Assembly (NCBI GenBank): GCA_020053915.1
Contig: JAGVMG010000051.1
Coordinates: forward strand, 1 to 54,584
Source of the DNA: Parachlamydiales bacterium
GTDB lineage: Bacteria; Chlamydiota; Chlamydiia; Chlamydiales; Rhabdochlamydiaceae
Length of the DNA stretch: 54,584 nucleotides
Direction: 5' to 3'
In this document: positions 16,502 through 25,139 of the stretch, one piece after another
How positions within the stretch are numbered: position 1 is the first letter of the stretch
How the letters are laid out: every line of letters begins with the position of its first letter
Position numbers and translations under genes: made by a program
Notes under the pieces: model-generated
What the model saw: the letters and a program-made list of their open reading frames with translations, nothing else
The model's database searches: none
What the model was told of the DNA's origin: nothing

Positions 16502-17446
16502 ATGATGCGCTCTTTATTATTTAGCATATTTCTTTTAGGCGCATTCTCTTTTCGCCTGGAGGCGCAAGAGCCCTATGAGCCTCTTTACGCCGGGACATTG
16601 CTTCAGTTTTATGGAGAAAATATCCCTCCGGGACATATTTCAGTCGAACCTTATGTGTACGCACTTCGACAGTATGGCACGTATAATTCCCATTGGAATG
16701 TGAATCACGCTCCAAAAATCACCTCTCAGCAATGGTTTGTCTTTTTAGAAACGGGGATCACTCCGTTTGTCGACTTTAATCTCATTCTCCCTGCCGAATC
16801 GACAGAGGTTCATGGGAGAAATTCTTTTCTTTTTAGCGACGTAGAAGCGTATTTTGGCTTTCAACTTGCCAGAAGCAAAAAAGGGGCTTGGCTTCCCGAT
16901 GTTAGGTTGCTTATTGGAGAGAGTTTTCCAACGGGAAACTATCAGAACCTTAATCCTAAAAAACAGGGTGCGGATATCTCAGGATCGGGAGCTTATGAGA
17001 CGACAGTGATTTTTGTTGCCGATAAAACTTACTATTGGCTTCCGAACCATCCGATTGCGCTTAACCTCAACCTTTACTACACGTGGCTAACGAAAGTGAA
17101 GGTGCATGGGTTTAATGCCTATGGCGGCAATGCGGACACAGATGGCGTAGTGAATCCGGGAAATCAATTTGAGATGAATTTGGCCTCTGAATTCAGCCTG
17201 ACACGCAATTGGGTGGTGGGCTTAGATCTGCACTACATTCACGCGGATCGTTCTTTGTTTCATGGAAACCCAGGAATTGGGTTGATGCCGGGGCTTCCCT
17301 CCTCGGAACAGTGGAGCCTAGCTCCTTGTCTTGAGTACAACTTTAGTGAAACGTTTAACGTGTCGTGGGGGGCTTGGTTTTCTGTGTTAGGCAGAAATGC
17401 ACCTGCTTTTGCAGGCGGGATCGCCACGGTCTTTATGTATTTCTAG
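16502..17446 (+). CDS. Predicted outer-membrane beta-barrel protein
   Basis: 314 residues. A signal peptide (RSLLFSIFLLGAFSFRLEAQ, cleaved near residue 21) is followed by alternating hydrophobic and polar strands rich in Tyr, Trp and Asn and a C-terminal aromatic ending (TVFMYF), as in barrel proteins inserted by the BAM complex. The overall layout resembles the phenol-degradation meta-pathway/transporter-like barrel family, but I cannot name an orthologue. It may supply outer-membrane permeability for the symporter encoded five bases upstream. The start has two adjacent ATG codons; AGGAAGG precedes the first. The stop codon forms the first bases of the 168-bp palindrome. Confidence 0.82.
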   Translation: MMRSLLFSIFLLGAFSFRLEAQEPYEPLYAGTLLQFYGENIPPGHISVEPYVYALRQYGTYNSHWNVNHAPKITSQQWFVFLETGITPFVDFNLILPAESTEVHGRNSFLFSDVEAYFGFQLARSKKGAWLPDVRLLIGESFPTGNYQNLNPKKQGADISGSGAYETTVIFVADKTYYWLPNHPIALNLNLYYTWLTKVKVHGFNAYGGNADTDGVVNPGNQFEMNLASEFSLTRNWVVGLDLHYIHADRSLFHGNPGIGLMPGLPSSEQWSLAPCLEYNFSETFNVSWGAWFSVLGRNAPAFAGGIATVFMYF

Positions 17447-17611
17447 TAGTCTGTAAATAAAGTTATTGCAATAATTTTTGCGTCAAAGCCCCGGGATTGA
17501 AACGAGATCAAGGGGGGCTGTGTTCATAGACACAGCCCCCCTTGATCTCGTTTCAACCCCGGGGACTTTCACGCTAAAAATTAGACCAAAAACTTTATTT
17601 ACAGGCTACTA
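17444..17611. repeat. 168-bp palindromic element A
   Basis: Left arm 17444-17523 and right arm 17530-17611 are inverted copies with about 90% identity and a six-base loop (TCATAG). The inner 27 bases of each arm are perfect complements (TTGAAACGAGATCAAGG and on through CTGTGT). Outer ends read TAGTAGYCTGTAAATAAAG. The element fills the space between the barrel gene, whose stop codon is part of it, and the ribosome-binding site of the next gene. Transcribed, it would form a very stable hairpin that could end transcription on either strand. The structure suggests a MITE-like mobile palindrome. Confidence 0.9.
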
Positions 17612-17619
17612 GGAGCATT

Positions 17620-18366
17620 ATGACAACAATTCATCCAGCATCCCTCGATCAGAGTACACGCAATGCGATGCTAGCACAAGTAGGCGCGACCTCCAATTGG
17701 GGCCCCACAGCGTTATGTAGGAAAATTACACGGTTGATTTCAGATCTTTTTACCCTGATCATCAGCCCGTTTTATCGATTTTCTTCTTCCAATCCAAATC
17801 CAAGCATGGGTAAGAGAGTATTCTCAACTCCAAGTATTTCACAAACTCCTCGGCCAAACGATCTTCTTTTGAATTTTTATCGAGGAACGGGTCGTAATAT
17901 CGATGGAAGAACCTTTGCGGGAATTTTGGATTGGGACGATCGGCAATTAGAAGCGGACCATTTGTTCATTCAATGGCTTTTCCCCACCTTGGTCCCTTCT
18001 AAACATAACCCAACAGCCCCTGTCTTAACAATAGAAGCGCTTCGCGCTTTTCAAAATGAGCTTGTCTTAGTCGGGAATTTACAGGACGCCTTTACACGGA
18101 TGATCCGTTTCTATGGCCTGTGGTTTGATCCAGCGCGCGAGACGATCCAGCGCGCTCCCAATTTCGGATTGCGCCAACGGGTCTGGTTGACGCCGAACAA
18201 TCACAACTTCCTGAGGATCACGCGGATCTTGACTTGCTTAAACATTCTAGGTTTAGATCATGAATTAGAGATGTTTAAACACGCTTTAGAAAGTATCGCA
18301 GCAAGTGAAGGGAAAGGGATTATCTCTGAGGAAACACTCAAGATCTGGCGCCATGCAGCCTTATAG
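17620..18366 (+). CDS. Protein with an OGFr conserved-region domain
   Basis: 248 residues. Residues from about 85 to 235 carry the order of motifs of the opioid growth factor receptor conserved region (OGFr_N): LLLNFYRGTGRNIDG, a D-x-L-E-x-DHLFIQWLFP block, LTIEALRAFQ, MIRFYGLWF, and NHNFLRITRILTCLNILGL. In animals the receptor is a nuclear-envelope protein; the biochemical activity of the domain is not known to me. The N-terminal 80 residues contain one short hydrophobic stretch (LFTLIISPFYRF). Start: ATG with AGGAG five bases upstream. The gene lies directly after palindrome A and ends before a hairpin terminator shared with the convergent gene. Confidence 0.82.
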   Translation: MTTIHPASLDQSTRNAMLAQVGATSNWGPTALCRKITRLISDLFTLIISPFYRFSSSNPNPSMGKRVFSTPSISQTPRPNDLLLNFYRGTGRNIDGRTFAGILDWDDRQLEADHLFIQWLFPTLVPSKHNPTAPVLTIEALRAFQNELVLVGNLQDAFTRMIRFYGLWFDPARETIQRAPNFGLRQRVWLTPNNHNFLRITRILTCLNILGLDHELEMFKHALESIAASEGKGIISEETLKIWRHAAL

Positions 18367-18432
18367 GCACGGGCATTATGCTGATAAGTCATAGGTTTTG
18401 AGGTTTTTTTCTTTACGGTGTTTGTGGAAAAT

Positions 18433-18462
18433 GAATACCGAGGCTTGTCGCCTCGGTTATTC
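18433..18462. terminator. Bidirectional terminator between convergent genes
   Basis: GAATA-CCGAGGC, loop TTGTC, GCCTCGG-TTATTC: seven GC-rich pairs extended by an imperfect AT-rich stem. It stands between the OGFr-domain gene (plus) and the small membrane protein gene (minus) and could serve both. Confidence 0.7.
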
Positions 18463-18474
18463 TTGGAGGGGCCG

Positions 18475-18732
18475 TTACGATGAGAGTTTGCGATAGATGA
18501 AGTAGGCAATGCCTGCCGTGATGCCGAGTCCAACGACAATAGGTGCAACAATAACAGTTTTTGCAATGGTTGCAACAGGAGTGGAAACGATGAGCCATGT
18601 CGCAAACACGGCGGCTGCAACAATGCCTACAATGACATAGAGTCTTGATTTCCCTTTCTCATCATTTTTCGCAATATTGTTAAGAGCAGGAGTTGGTGTG
18701 TAGTGTTGGATCGGTTGGAATGAAATATCCAT
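18475..18732 (-). CDS. Small Inc-like membrane protein
   Basis: 85 residues. A polar N-terminal half (MDISFQPIQHYTPTPALNN) is followed by two closely spaced hydrophobic segments (LYVIVGIVAAAVFATWLIV and TVIVAPIVVGLGITAGIAYF) with a short loop. This bilobed hydrophobic hairpin is the hallmark of chlamydial inclusion membrane (Inc) proteins, which are type III secreted and inserted into the inclusion membrane. The assignment rests on topology only. The start shares a pattern with the gene upstream (M-x-I/L-S-x-QP). Confidence 0.6.
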   Translation of the reverse strand: MDISFQPIQHYTPTPALNNIAKNDEKGKSRLYVIVGIVAAAVFATWLIVSTPVATIAKTVIVAPIVVGLGITAGIAYFIYRKLSS

Positions 18733-18769
18733 CGTATTACCTCATTTACGTTGTGTGTTTAAGGATCGA

Positions 18770-19180
18770 TTAGTTGTTACTTGACTGCCATCCGTTTGAA
18801 AATAAATTTAAGAATGCAATTGCTCCGAAAACAGCGGCGCAGCCCGCTAGAGCGGTCAAAACACCTCCTGCAACAACTATAACCGTGGCGACGAGTGCAT
18901 AGAGAGCAGCTGTCGCTGCGATTGCGATCCCAGCTCCCGTAAGTAGTGTCACCACTGTTTTTCCAGTTAATTCGTAGCCGAGTGCTGAAAGACCATAGTA
19001 GGCAAGGAATCCAAGTGCACATACCGCAACAGCAGTGATCAATAGCTCTTTTACGTGACTGCGGTCAGAGTCTGACATGTCTAGGTCCCCCCGGATGGAT
19101 TCTAGTGTTGTTTCCCGAAAATTCCTGCCACGCTGGCTAGCGTCAAAGCTTTGAGTCGTCGGTTGAATAGAAAGGCTCAT
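18770..19180 (-). CDS. Inc-like membrane protein
   Basis: 136 residues. The first 45 are polar (MSLSIQPTTQSFDASQRGR), then several hydrophobic segments follow (HVKELLITAVAVCALGFLAYYGL, split here: LLITAVAVCALGFLAYYGL; VVTLLTGAGIAIAATAALYA; LVATVIVVAGGVLTALAG; AAVFGAIAFLNLF). No enzymatic motif. With the smaller protein at 18475 it forms a tandem pair 37 bases apart on the same strand, both beginning M-x-I/L-S-x-QP, which suggests a shared secretion signal or descent. ValRS lies 13 bases upstream-side at 19194, so it may be read through from valS. Confidence 0.6.
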   Translation of the reverse strand: MSLSIQPTTQSFDASQRGRNFRETTLESIRGDLDMSDSDRSHVKELLITAVAVCALGFLAYYGLSALGYELTGKTVVTLLTGAGIAIAATAALYALVATVIVVAGGVLTALAGCAAVFGAIAFLNLFSNGWQSSNN

Positions 19181-19193
19181 ATGTTCACTTTAT

Positions 19194-22037
19194 TTACGTT
19201 GTTGTTTCCCATTCTTTGAGCTTGTGTATGACGTCTGCAAGCTCTTTTTCCGCTTGGGAAAGCGAGCTTTTGAGTTTTTCGATCAGCTGAGGAGGGGCTT
19301 TTTCTAAAAAACCTGTATTCGAAAGCTGGCCACGCAGAGTGTTTTCTTGCTGGATCAGTTTTTCTTGTTCTTTGATAAGGCGCACTTTTTCTTTTTCGCG
19401 CAGTTCCTGGGGAAGAGGAATGATTAATTTCAGGTTGCCGATCAGTGCATTTGCGCTAAAGGGATAGGGGTGCTCGATCTCTTCGAAACGGATTGCATGG
19501 ATGCGTACCAGGGCTTGAACAAGGCTGCTATGGGCTTCGACGAGCTGGCGCTGGGGATCTGCCTTGGGAGCTACAATCGTGAGATCGGTTGCGATGTTGG
19601 GCGGGAGCTGCATCTCAGCGCGGATGTTTCGCACGGCATAGATAACCTCATCGATGAAGGCAAAGGTCTCTTCGATTTTGGGGTTGATATCTGCGTTAAT
19701 TGCCACGGGATAAGGAGCTACGATGCAAGCTGGTGCATTAAGCGCTTGGAGCGTTTCTGTCGTGTAAGGATCTGCTGTGCTGGTGTGGCCTGAAAATTTG
19801 GATTTAAAGGTCTGAAAGAGCTCTTCGGTGATAAACGGCGCCATTGGGTGGAGTAGACGCACGACGCTGCAGAGAACGATCGTGAGCAGCTTTTGCTTAA
19901 GTTCTCGATCTTCTGTGGTTCCGACCTTGCCAAACAGGACGGGTTTAACGAGCTCGACGTAATAGGCGCAGAATTCTTTCCAGAAGAATTCATAGGCGGT
20001 CATCGCGGCTCTGTCAAAGGCGTAGTCGGTAAGGTGAGAGGTGACATCGCGGATGGTGCGGTTAAGTAGGGACAAGATCCATTTATCTTCTAAGGCGAGC
20101 TTCTCTAAAGAAAGACCAGATGCAAAACTCTCGGCGTTAAGCGTATCGAGGTTCATTAAGACAAAGCGGGCGCCATTCCAGACTTTATTGGTGAAGTTCT
20201 TAAATTCTTCGAAGCGGCGTCTGTCTAAATCGATCTGTCTTGCGTGGGTGGCACTAGAGCAAAGAGCCATCCGCATTGCATCCGCTCCATAAGCGTCGAT
20301 GATCTCGATAGGATCGATGATATTTCCTTTCGATTTAGACATCTTTTCCCATTTCGAATGCACTTCCGCAGGAATGGGTTTTCCTAAGTCAAAGTTGAGT
20401 CTCTCTTCTGCGGGTGCATAAGCGATCGATCCATCGGCATTGTGGCGCCAGTAGGATTTTCCGTAGATGAGTCCGTGGAGAAATGTTTCTGCAAACGGAA
20501 CTTGACCGAGAACATATTCTCCCATGGCGATCATGCGGGCGACCCAGAAAAAGAGGATGTCGTGTCCGGTGATGAGCGTCGCGTTGGGATAGAATTTTTT
20601 GAGATCTTCTGTTTGATCGGGCCAGCCGAGGATGCTAAAGGGCCAGAGAGAAGAAGAGAACCAGGTGTCTAGAACGTCTTCATCTTGAACCCAAGCGTCG
20701 GGATTTTTAGCGACCTCAGGAGGGACATCTTCTCCGTCGTGGCAGATCATGACATCCGGATTGTCTTTGCGGTACCAAATGGGGATCCGATGACCCCACC
20801 AGAGTTGTCGGGAGATGCACCAGTCGCGCAAGTTGTCGATCCAATGAAAGTAAGTGTTTTCCCAATTTTCAGGGATGAGCCGCACCTTTTTCGTTTCCAC
20901 GGCAGAGCGCAGAGGTTCTTTAAAATCGGACATCCGAATAAACCACTGCTTGGATAAAAAGGGCTCGATGACAGCTTTTGAGCGGTAAGAGACGCCGACC
21001 CGGTTTTTATGAGGGTCTTGCTTAACGAGAAAACCGGCTTTTTTAAGATCTGCTACCACAGCGTCCCTCGCTTCTTGTGTAGAGAGACCTGCATAGGAGC
21101 CGCCGTTTTCGTTGATCTTCCCATCGGGGGTCAGAATATTGATGAGAGGAAGATTGTGGGTTAAGCCCATCTCATAGTCATTGGGATCGTGCGCAGGGGT
21201 GACTTTGACAGCGCCTGTTCCAAAGGTCGGATCGACGAGGCGGTCAGCGATAATGGGGATGGCGCGGTTCATTAAGGGAAGTTTTAACTGTTTTCCAATC
21301 AGGTCCTGATAACGATCGTCGCTAGGAGAAACCGCGACTGCGGTGTCGCCGAGGAGCGTTTCAGGGCGTGTGGTTGCAATGATGATCTCGCCACTTTTAT
21401 CTTCGAGGGGATAGCGAATGTACCAGAGGAAGGAAGCTCTTTCTTCATACTCGACTTCATCATCGGCAAGAGCCGTTTGGGTAATGGGATCCCAATTGAC
21501 GAGGTAGTCGCCTCGATAGATGAATCCAGCGTCGAACATTTTTTTAAAACATGTTTTTACAGCGCGGTTGCGTTTCTCATCCATCGTAAAGGCAAGACGG
21601 GACCAGTCACAGGAGCTGCCTAAGCGTTTAATTTGGCCGAGGATCTGAGACTGACTCTGTTCTTTCCATTTCCAGACATGGGAGAGGAACTCTTCTCTAG
21701 AAAAATCTTTGCGCCGTTTGTTCAGTGAGGCAATGAGCTGCCTCTCCACGACGGTTTGAGTCGCGATGCCCGCATGGTCGGTGCCAGGAACCCAAAGAGC
21801 CTCAAATCCGCTCATCCGTTTCCAGCGGATAAGAACGTCCTGCAGGGTGTTGACTAGAGCATGGCCCATATGCAAGACCCCGGTCACATTCGGCGGGGGA
21901 ATAGAAATGGCGTAAGCAGGTTTGGGGGAATGGGGATCTGCTTTAAAAAAACCGCCGTTTTCCCAAAAGGAATAGAGTTTTTCCTCGACGAGTTTCGGGT
22001 CGTAGGCTTTGGGGATCTCTGAAGAGGATTCGCTCAT
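19194..22037 (-). CDS. valS: Valyl-tRNA synthetase
   Basis: 947 residues from the ATG at 22037; an in-frame GTG at 22046 would add three. It charges tRNA-Val in the cytoplasm. The HIGH motif appears as NVTGVLHMGHAL and the second class I motif as WEKMSKSKGNIIDP; the editing domain has TTRPETLLGDTAVAV, and the anticodon-binding and C-terminal coiled-coil domains (LIKEQEKLIQQENTLRGQL) are complete. Length is normal for the family. In Chlamydia this gene is adjacent to pknD; here pknD lies about 7.5 kb away with the cytochrome operon between them. Confidence 0.98.
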   Translation of the reverse strand: MSESSSEIPKAYDPKLVEEKLYSFWENGGFFKADPHSPKPAYAISIPPPNVTGVLHMGHALVNTLQDVLIRWKRMSGFEALWVPGTDHAGIATQTVVERQLIASLNKRRKDFSREEFLSHVWKWKEQSQSQILGQIKRLGSSCDWSRLAFTMDEKRNRAVKTCFKKMFDAGFIYRGDYLVNWDPITQTALADDEVEYEERASFLWYIRYPLEDKSGEIIIATTRPETLLGDTAVAVSPSDDRYQDLIGKQLKLPLMNRAIPIIADRLVDPTFGTGAVKVTPAHDPNDYEMGLTHNLPLINILTPDGKINENGGSYAGLSTQEARDAVVADLKKAGFLVKQDPHKNRVGVSYRSKAVIEPFLSKQWFIRMSDFKEPLRSAVETKKVRLIPENWENTYFHWIDNLRDWCISRQLWWGHRIPIWYRKDNPDVMICHDGEDVPPEVAKNPDAWVQDEDVLDTWFSSSLWPFSILGWPDQTEDLKKFYPNATLITGHDILFFWVARMIAMGEYVLGQVPFAETFLHGLIYGKSYWRHNADGSIAYAPAEERLNFDLGKPIPAEVHSKWEKMSKSKGNIIDPIEIIDAYGADAMRMALCSSATHARQIDLDRRRFEEFKNFTNKVWNGARFVLMNLDTLNAESFASGLSLEKLALEDKWILSLLNRTIRDVTSHLTDYAFDRAAMTAYEFFWKEFCAYYVELVKPVLFGKVGTTEDRELKQKLLTIVLCSVVRLLHPMAPFITEELFQTFKSKFSGHTSTADPYTTETLQALNAPACIVAPYPVAINADINPKIEETFAFIDEVIYAVRNIRAEMQLPPNIATDLTIVAPKADPQRQLVEAHSSLVQALVRIHAIRFEEIEHPYPFSANALIGNLKLIIPLPQELREKEKVRLIKEQEKLIQQENTLRGQLSNTGFLEKAPPQLIEKLKSSLSQAEKELADVIHKLKEWETTT

Positions 22038-22196
22038 AGGTGCCACACTTTGAATGAAAAAGGATCTAAGTTTAGCACCTAAGGGAAAGAATTGTCAAAT
22101 TTTTTTGTCGATCTCTTGCAAGTTTTAAGTTTAATTTTAATTTGTTTCGTTTTTAGCTATTTTCAGTTATAGTCAGCGCTCAAAAAAACAAATAAT

Positions 22197-23828
22197 ATGA
22201 TAATTAATAGCATTCCAATTGTCCGCGATTTTAACCTGTGGTGGGAGACCCGTGCGACACGGTCCCAGTTTGAAGAGCTCATTTCCGTCTTTGCTAACTT
22301 TAAGTCTATTCCAACGTCTGCGCTTTCTCAAAAAGCTGTTCATTTCATTGAGCGTTATCAGGAATCGAAAGAACTTAAAAGAGAGGTGGCTAAACTAGAG
22401 AGAGTCTATTTCACTTTCCTAAAATTCTCAAAGCTACCCCTTCCGACGACCTACCGCACTCGCGAAAACCAAGAGTTAGTGGGTAAATTTTCGAAACTGG
22501 GCATTTCTTCTCAATTCCTCTACGCCCATCCTGAATTTTTAACGAAAGCGCGCGAGAAGTTTTGGAACTATTATTTTCCTTTTGTCGAGATCCCTGTGCG
22601 GATGGTCGGAAATGAGCTGTATCTTCCTGTGGAGGTTAAAGAGAATTCGGGTCGTTATCAGTTTGAATCCTGGTCTAATCTCCAAAAGCTCAACCTGGAT
22701 AATTTCCGTATCACTTATAAAGGATTTGCCGTTGGACATCCCGACCAGTCTCTGTGTTTGGTTCCGTTAAAAGAGGTTGATTCTCAAGGGAAATATGCGC
22801 TGCAATTTGTGACATCCTGTCCGTCTGGAAAACGTCTTCCGAGTTCCTTAGATTTTAAAGATAGCGGCCATAGCTTTACTCAGATCATCATTCCCAAGAG
22901 AAAAGGTGCAAAATCAGAGGTGTATTCCGTTGGATTTTATCCGAGAAAAATCGACGATTTTGGTTTGCAATTTTTCAAGAAAGTTCCCGGAGTTTACCGC
23001 AACCATGATTCAAATGTTTCTCGTATTGAAGCAGGTCAAGTGGTGCCGATTGTCAAACAATACCTTCTTGAAAATGACCAAGCAACCAACCCTTGCCTGT
23101 TATCGCTCTTGATGCACATGAATGCCATTTGTAGTGCTCATCGAGCTCATGGGTTGTCCTGTTCTCCGATTGCGATCGAAGACGTAGAAAAAGCGATGTT
23201 AGAACGCAATGAACCTGAATTGGATCGGATCTTGATCGAATTGACAGAAATACGCAAACGGATTGCAAGTGGAAAGATTCAGGTCCCTATTAAACCGATG
23301 AGCCGCAGAGAAAAAGCTGAGGTCATGAAGCGCCGTTTTGAGAATGCGCAAGGCAAGCACTCTTATCATATGCTGGGCGCTAACTGTACGGCGGCATCAT
23401 TCCGGGAAGAGGCGTTTGCCGTTGCCTTTTTAGATGCATCACTCGACAAAGACAAAGCAACGAAGGTCTATGCGTCGCAAATCGACATCCGTGATCATCA
23501 ATTTGGAATTTTTGATCGGATCCGCAATATTCTCGAGCGGGTCTTTTTGCATTTTTTTGCAGCACTTCCCCTGACAGGCATTTTTTTAGGCACGGGGCTT
23601 ACCCATCCCGATACGCCTAAAAACTCGTCTAAAGGGATCGTCCCTTCTGTGTTATCAGAGACAGCGTTTGCAACACATCAGTTGCTCGTGGCGCCTTTTG
23701 CTGAGAGACCCCTATTTCCTGCAGGTGAGCTTTTAGCCTACAACACCCCTGTCATCCATCCTCCAAGCTTTTTCTCTCGTCTCAAGTATCTTTGGAGGCG
23801 CAGCTTGTTATTTATTGGCGAGGCATAG
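22197..23828 (+). CDS. Unknown protein, possible permuted papain-fold enzyme
   Basis: 543 residues, family not recognised. Two regions resemble the permuted papain fold (DUF4105/LRAT/PPPDE type): a His motif followed by a strand (GHSFTQIIIP, His225, then EVYSVGFYPRK near 241-251), and later a Cys motif at the start of a helix (HMLGANCTAASFREEA, Cys397). His before Cys is the permuted order. A hydrophobic stretch near 440-460 (VFLHFFAALPLTGIFLGTGL) may be membrane-associated. The start has no obvious ribosome-binding site. The gene converges on the small secreted protein gene at 23830 with one base between stop codons. Enzyme activity is inference. Confidence 0.6.
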   Translation: MIINSIPIVRDFNLWWETRATRSQFEELISVFANFKSIPTSALSQKAVHFIERYQESKELKREVAKLERVYFTFLKFSKLPLPTTYRTRENQELVGKFSKLGISSQFLYAHPEFLTKAREKFWNYYFPFVEIPVRMVGNELYLPVEVKENSGRYQFESWSNLQKLNLDNFRITYKGFAVGHPDQSLCLVPLKEVDSQGKYALQFVTSCPSGKRLPSSLDFKDSGHSFTQIIIPKRKGAKSEVYSVGFYPRKIDDFGLQFFKKVPGVYRNHDSNVSRIEAGQVVPIVKQYLLENDQATNPCLLSLLMHMNAICSAHRAHGLSCSPIAIEDVEKAMLERNEPELDRILIELTEIRKRIASGKIQVPIKPMSRREKAEVMKRRFENAQGKHSYHMLGANCTAASFREEAFAVAFLDASLDKDKATKVYASQIDIRDHQFGIFDRIRNILERVFLHFFAALPLTGIFLGTGLTHPDTPKNSSKGIVPSVLSETAFATHQLLVAPFAERPLFPAGELLAYNTPVIHPPSFFSRLKYLWRRSLLFIGEA

Positions 23829-23829
23829 G

Positions 23830-24195
23830 TTAAGAGCTCAAATTAGAACAGCTACACGGGAGTTCTGTGGGGTAGTAATTGAGTTGAACGAGACCCTGGT
23901 TTGGCTGGGTTAAATTAATGTAATAACTACCGCAGACCGAGCCTTGCGACGTCTGGTACCAGAGATAGAAAGGAGGCGTGTACAGCTCGCTGTTTTCAAT
24001 CACAAATGTTCCTTTGGAATTCGTCGGCAAAAGGTTGGGAATGTCATCTCCTAAAGAATCTCTCACTGCAACAGATAAATTTTTTACAGCTTGACCGTTG
24101 CTACATCTCACCGTTACGGTGATAGAATCTGCATGGGCAGATGTAAAAGCGCCGATTGCAATGGAAAGAAGGAGTGCTTTTCGAATGATATTCAT
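23830..24195 (-). CDS. Small secreted Cys-containing protein
   Basis: 121 residues with a clear signal peptide (RKALLLSIAIGAFTSAHA, cleaved near residue 22). The mature part is about 99 residues with cysteines in VRCSNG, SVCGSYY and ELPCSCSN, probably a small beta-rich periplasmic or surface protein. No family recognised. The start codon lies within a 13-bp stem and the ribosome-binding GAGG in its loop (see 24188-24227). Confidence 0.65.
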   Translation of the reverse strand: MNIIRKALLLSIAIGAFTSAHADSITVTVRCSNGQAVKNLSVAVRDSLGDDIPNLLPTNSKGTFVIENSELYTPPFYLWYQTSQGSVCGSYYINLTQPNQGLVQLNYYPTELPCSCSNLSS

Positions 24196-24227
24196 GGTTT
24201 CCTCACGGGTGAAAAAACCATGAATAT
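24188..24227 (-). promoter_or_regulatory. Hairpin enclosing the start codon of the gene at 24195
   Basis: Perfect 13-base inverted repeat ATATTCATGGTTT / AAACCATGAATAT separated by 14 bases. In the minus-strand mRNA the downstream arm contains the ATG and the loop holds GAGG, so folding would hide the start codon. A possible translational switch. Confidence 0.6.
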
Positions 24228-24254
24228 AAATCTTTAAGGAGAAAAAGACAAAAA

Positions 24255-25139
24255 TTAATTCACTAAGCTAAACGGAATCACAAGCGAGATCGCCATGATG
24301 ACGATCAAGGAAAAGAAAAACATTTTGCGCGCCCACTGCTCGTCGTTTGCGCACTTAAATCCTTGGACACAGAGCCAAGCCCAGGTAGCACCAAGTAGAG
24401 TTGCAGTTGTGAGATACAACAGGCCTGTGTAGTGGAAGACTGTGAGCAGAGCCGACACGCCTGTGAAGGCGAAGATGTAGAGAAGCATGTGCATCTTTGT
24501 CTTGGGAATCCCCTTTTTAACAGGGAGGAGGGGAATGGAAGCTTTAGTGTAATCTTTGAGGCGATAGATGGCGATCGCGAGGAAATGAGGCATTTGCCAG
24601 AGAACGAGCATGGCAAAAAAGATCCATGCGCCGCTATCGAGGCGATTGCTGACAGCGCAGTAGCCAACAACTGGAGGCACTGCCCCTGCAATGCTTCCAA
24701 TCAACGTCCCGTGGATTGTGTGGTATTTTGAAAAGCTATACAGAATGACGTAGACGGCAAACCCAAGCAGGGCGACTGTAACCGTGAGCAGATTAGTGAA
24801 AAGTGCCAAAAATGAGGTGCCTGCAATTCCCATAACAACTGCAAAGAGAAGCGCATTTTTATTGGAAATGGCGCCTGTTGCAAGAGGGCGTCCTTTGGTG
24901 CGCGCCATTTTGCGGTCTGCTTCACGGTCGATATAGTTGTTAAACACACAGGAAGAGGCAATGACAAGTCCTAATCCTAAAAGTGTTTTAAGGACGAGCA
25001 GAAAATCCAAATGACCTTTTGAGGCGAGGGCGAAGCCGCCTGCTGTCGTCACCAGATTGCCGAAGATAATCCCCGGTTTTGTCAGAAGGTAGTAGTTGCG
25101 TGTTACGAGGGAAAAAGTAGGGGCTGCTGTTTTAGTCAT
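24255..25139 (-). CDS. cyoE: Heme O synthase (protoheme IX farnesyltransferase)
   Basis: 294 residues, seven to nine membrane segments. The UbiA-family prenyl-diphosphate site is present: NNYIDREADRKMARTKGRPL near residues 66-85 (DxxxD with the following RTKGRPL). It converts heme B to heme O by adding a farnesyl group, supplying the cytochrome bo oxidase encoded immediately upstream. The start overlaps the cyoD stop by four bases (25136-25139), so it is the last gene of the cyo operon. Also called ctaB. Confidence 0.95.
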   Translation of the reverse strand: MTKTAAPTFSLVTRNYYLLTKPGIIFGNLVTTAGGFALASKGHLDFLLVLKTLLGLGLVIASSCVFNNYIDREADRKMARTKGRPLATGAISNKNALLFAVVMGIAGTSFLALFTNLLTVTVALLGFAVYVILYSFSKYHTIHGTLIGSIAGAVPPVVGYCAVSNRLDSGAWIFFAMLVLWQMPHFLAIAIYRLKDYTKASIPLLPVKKGIPKTKMHMLLYIFAFTGVSALLTVFHYTGLLYLTTATLLGATWAWLCVQGFKCANDEQWARKMFFFSLIVIMAISLVIPFSLVN

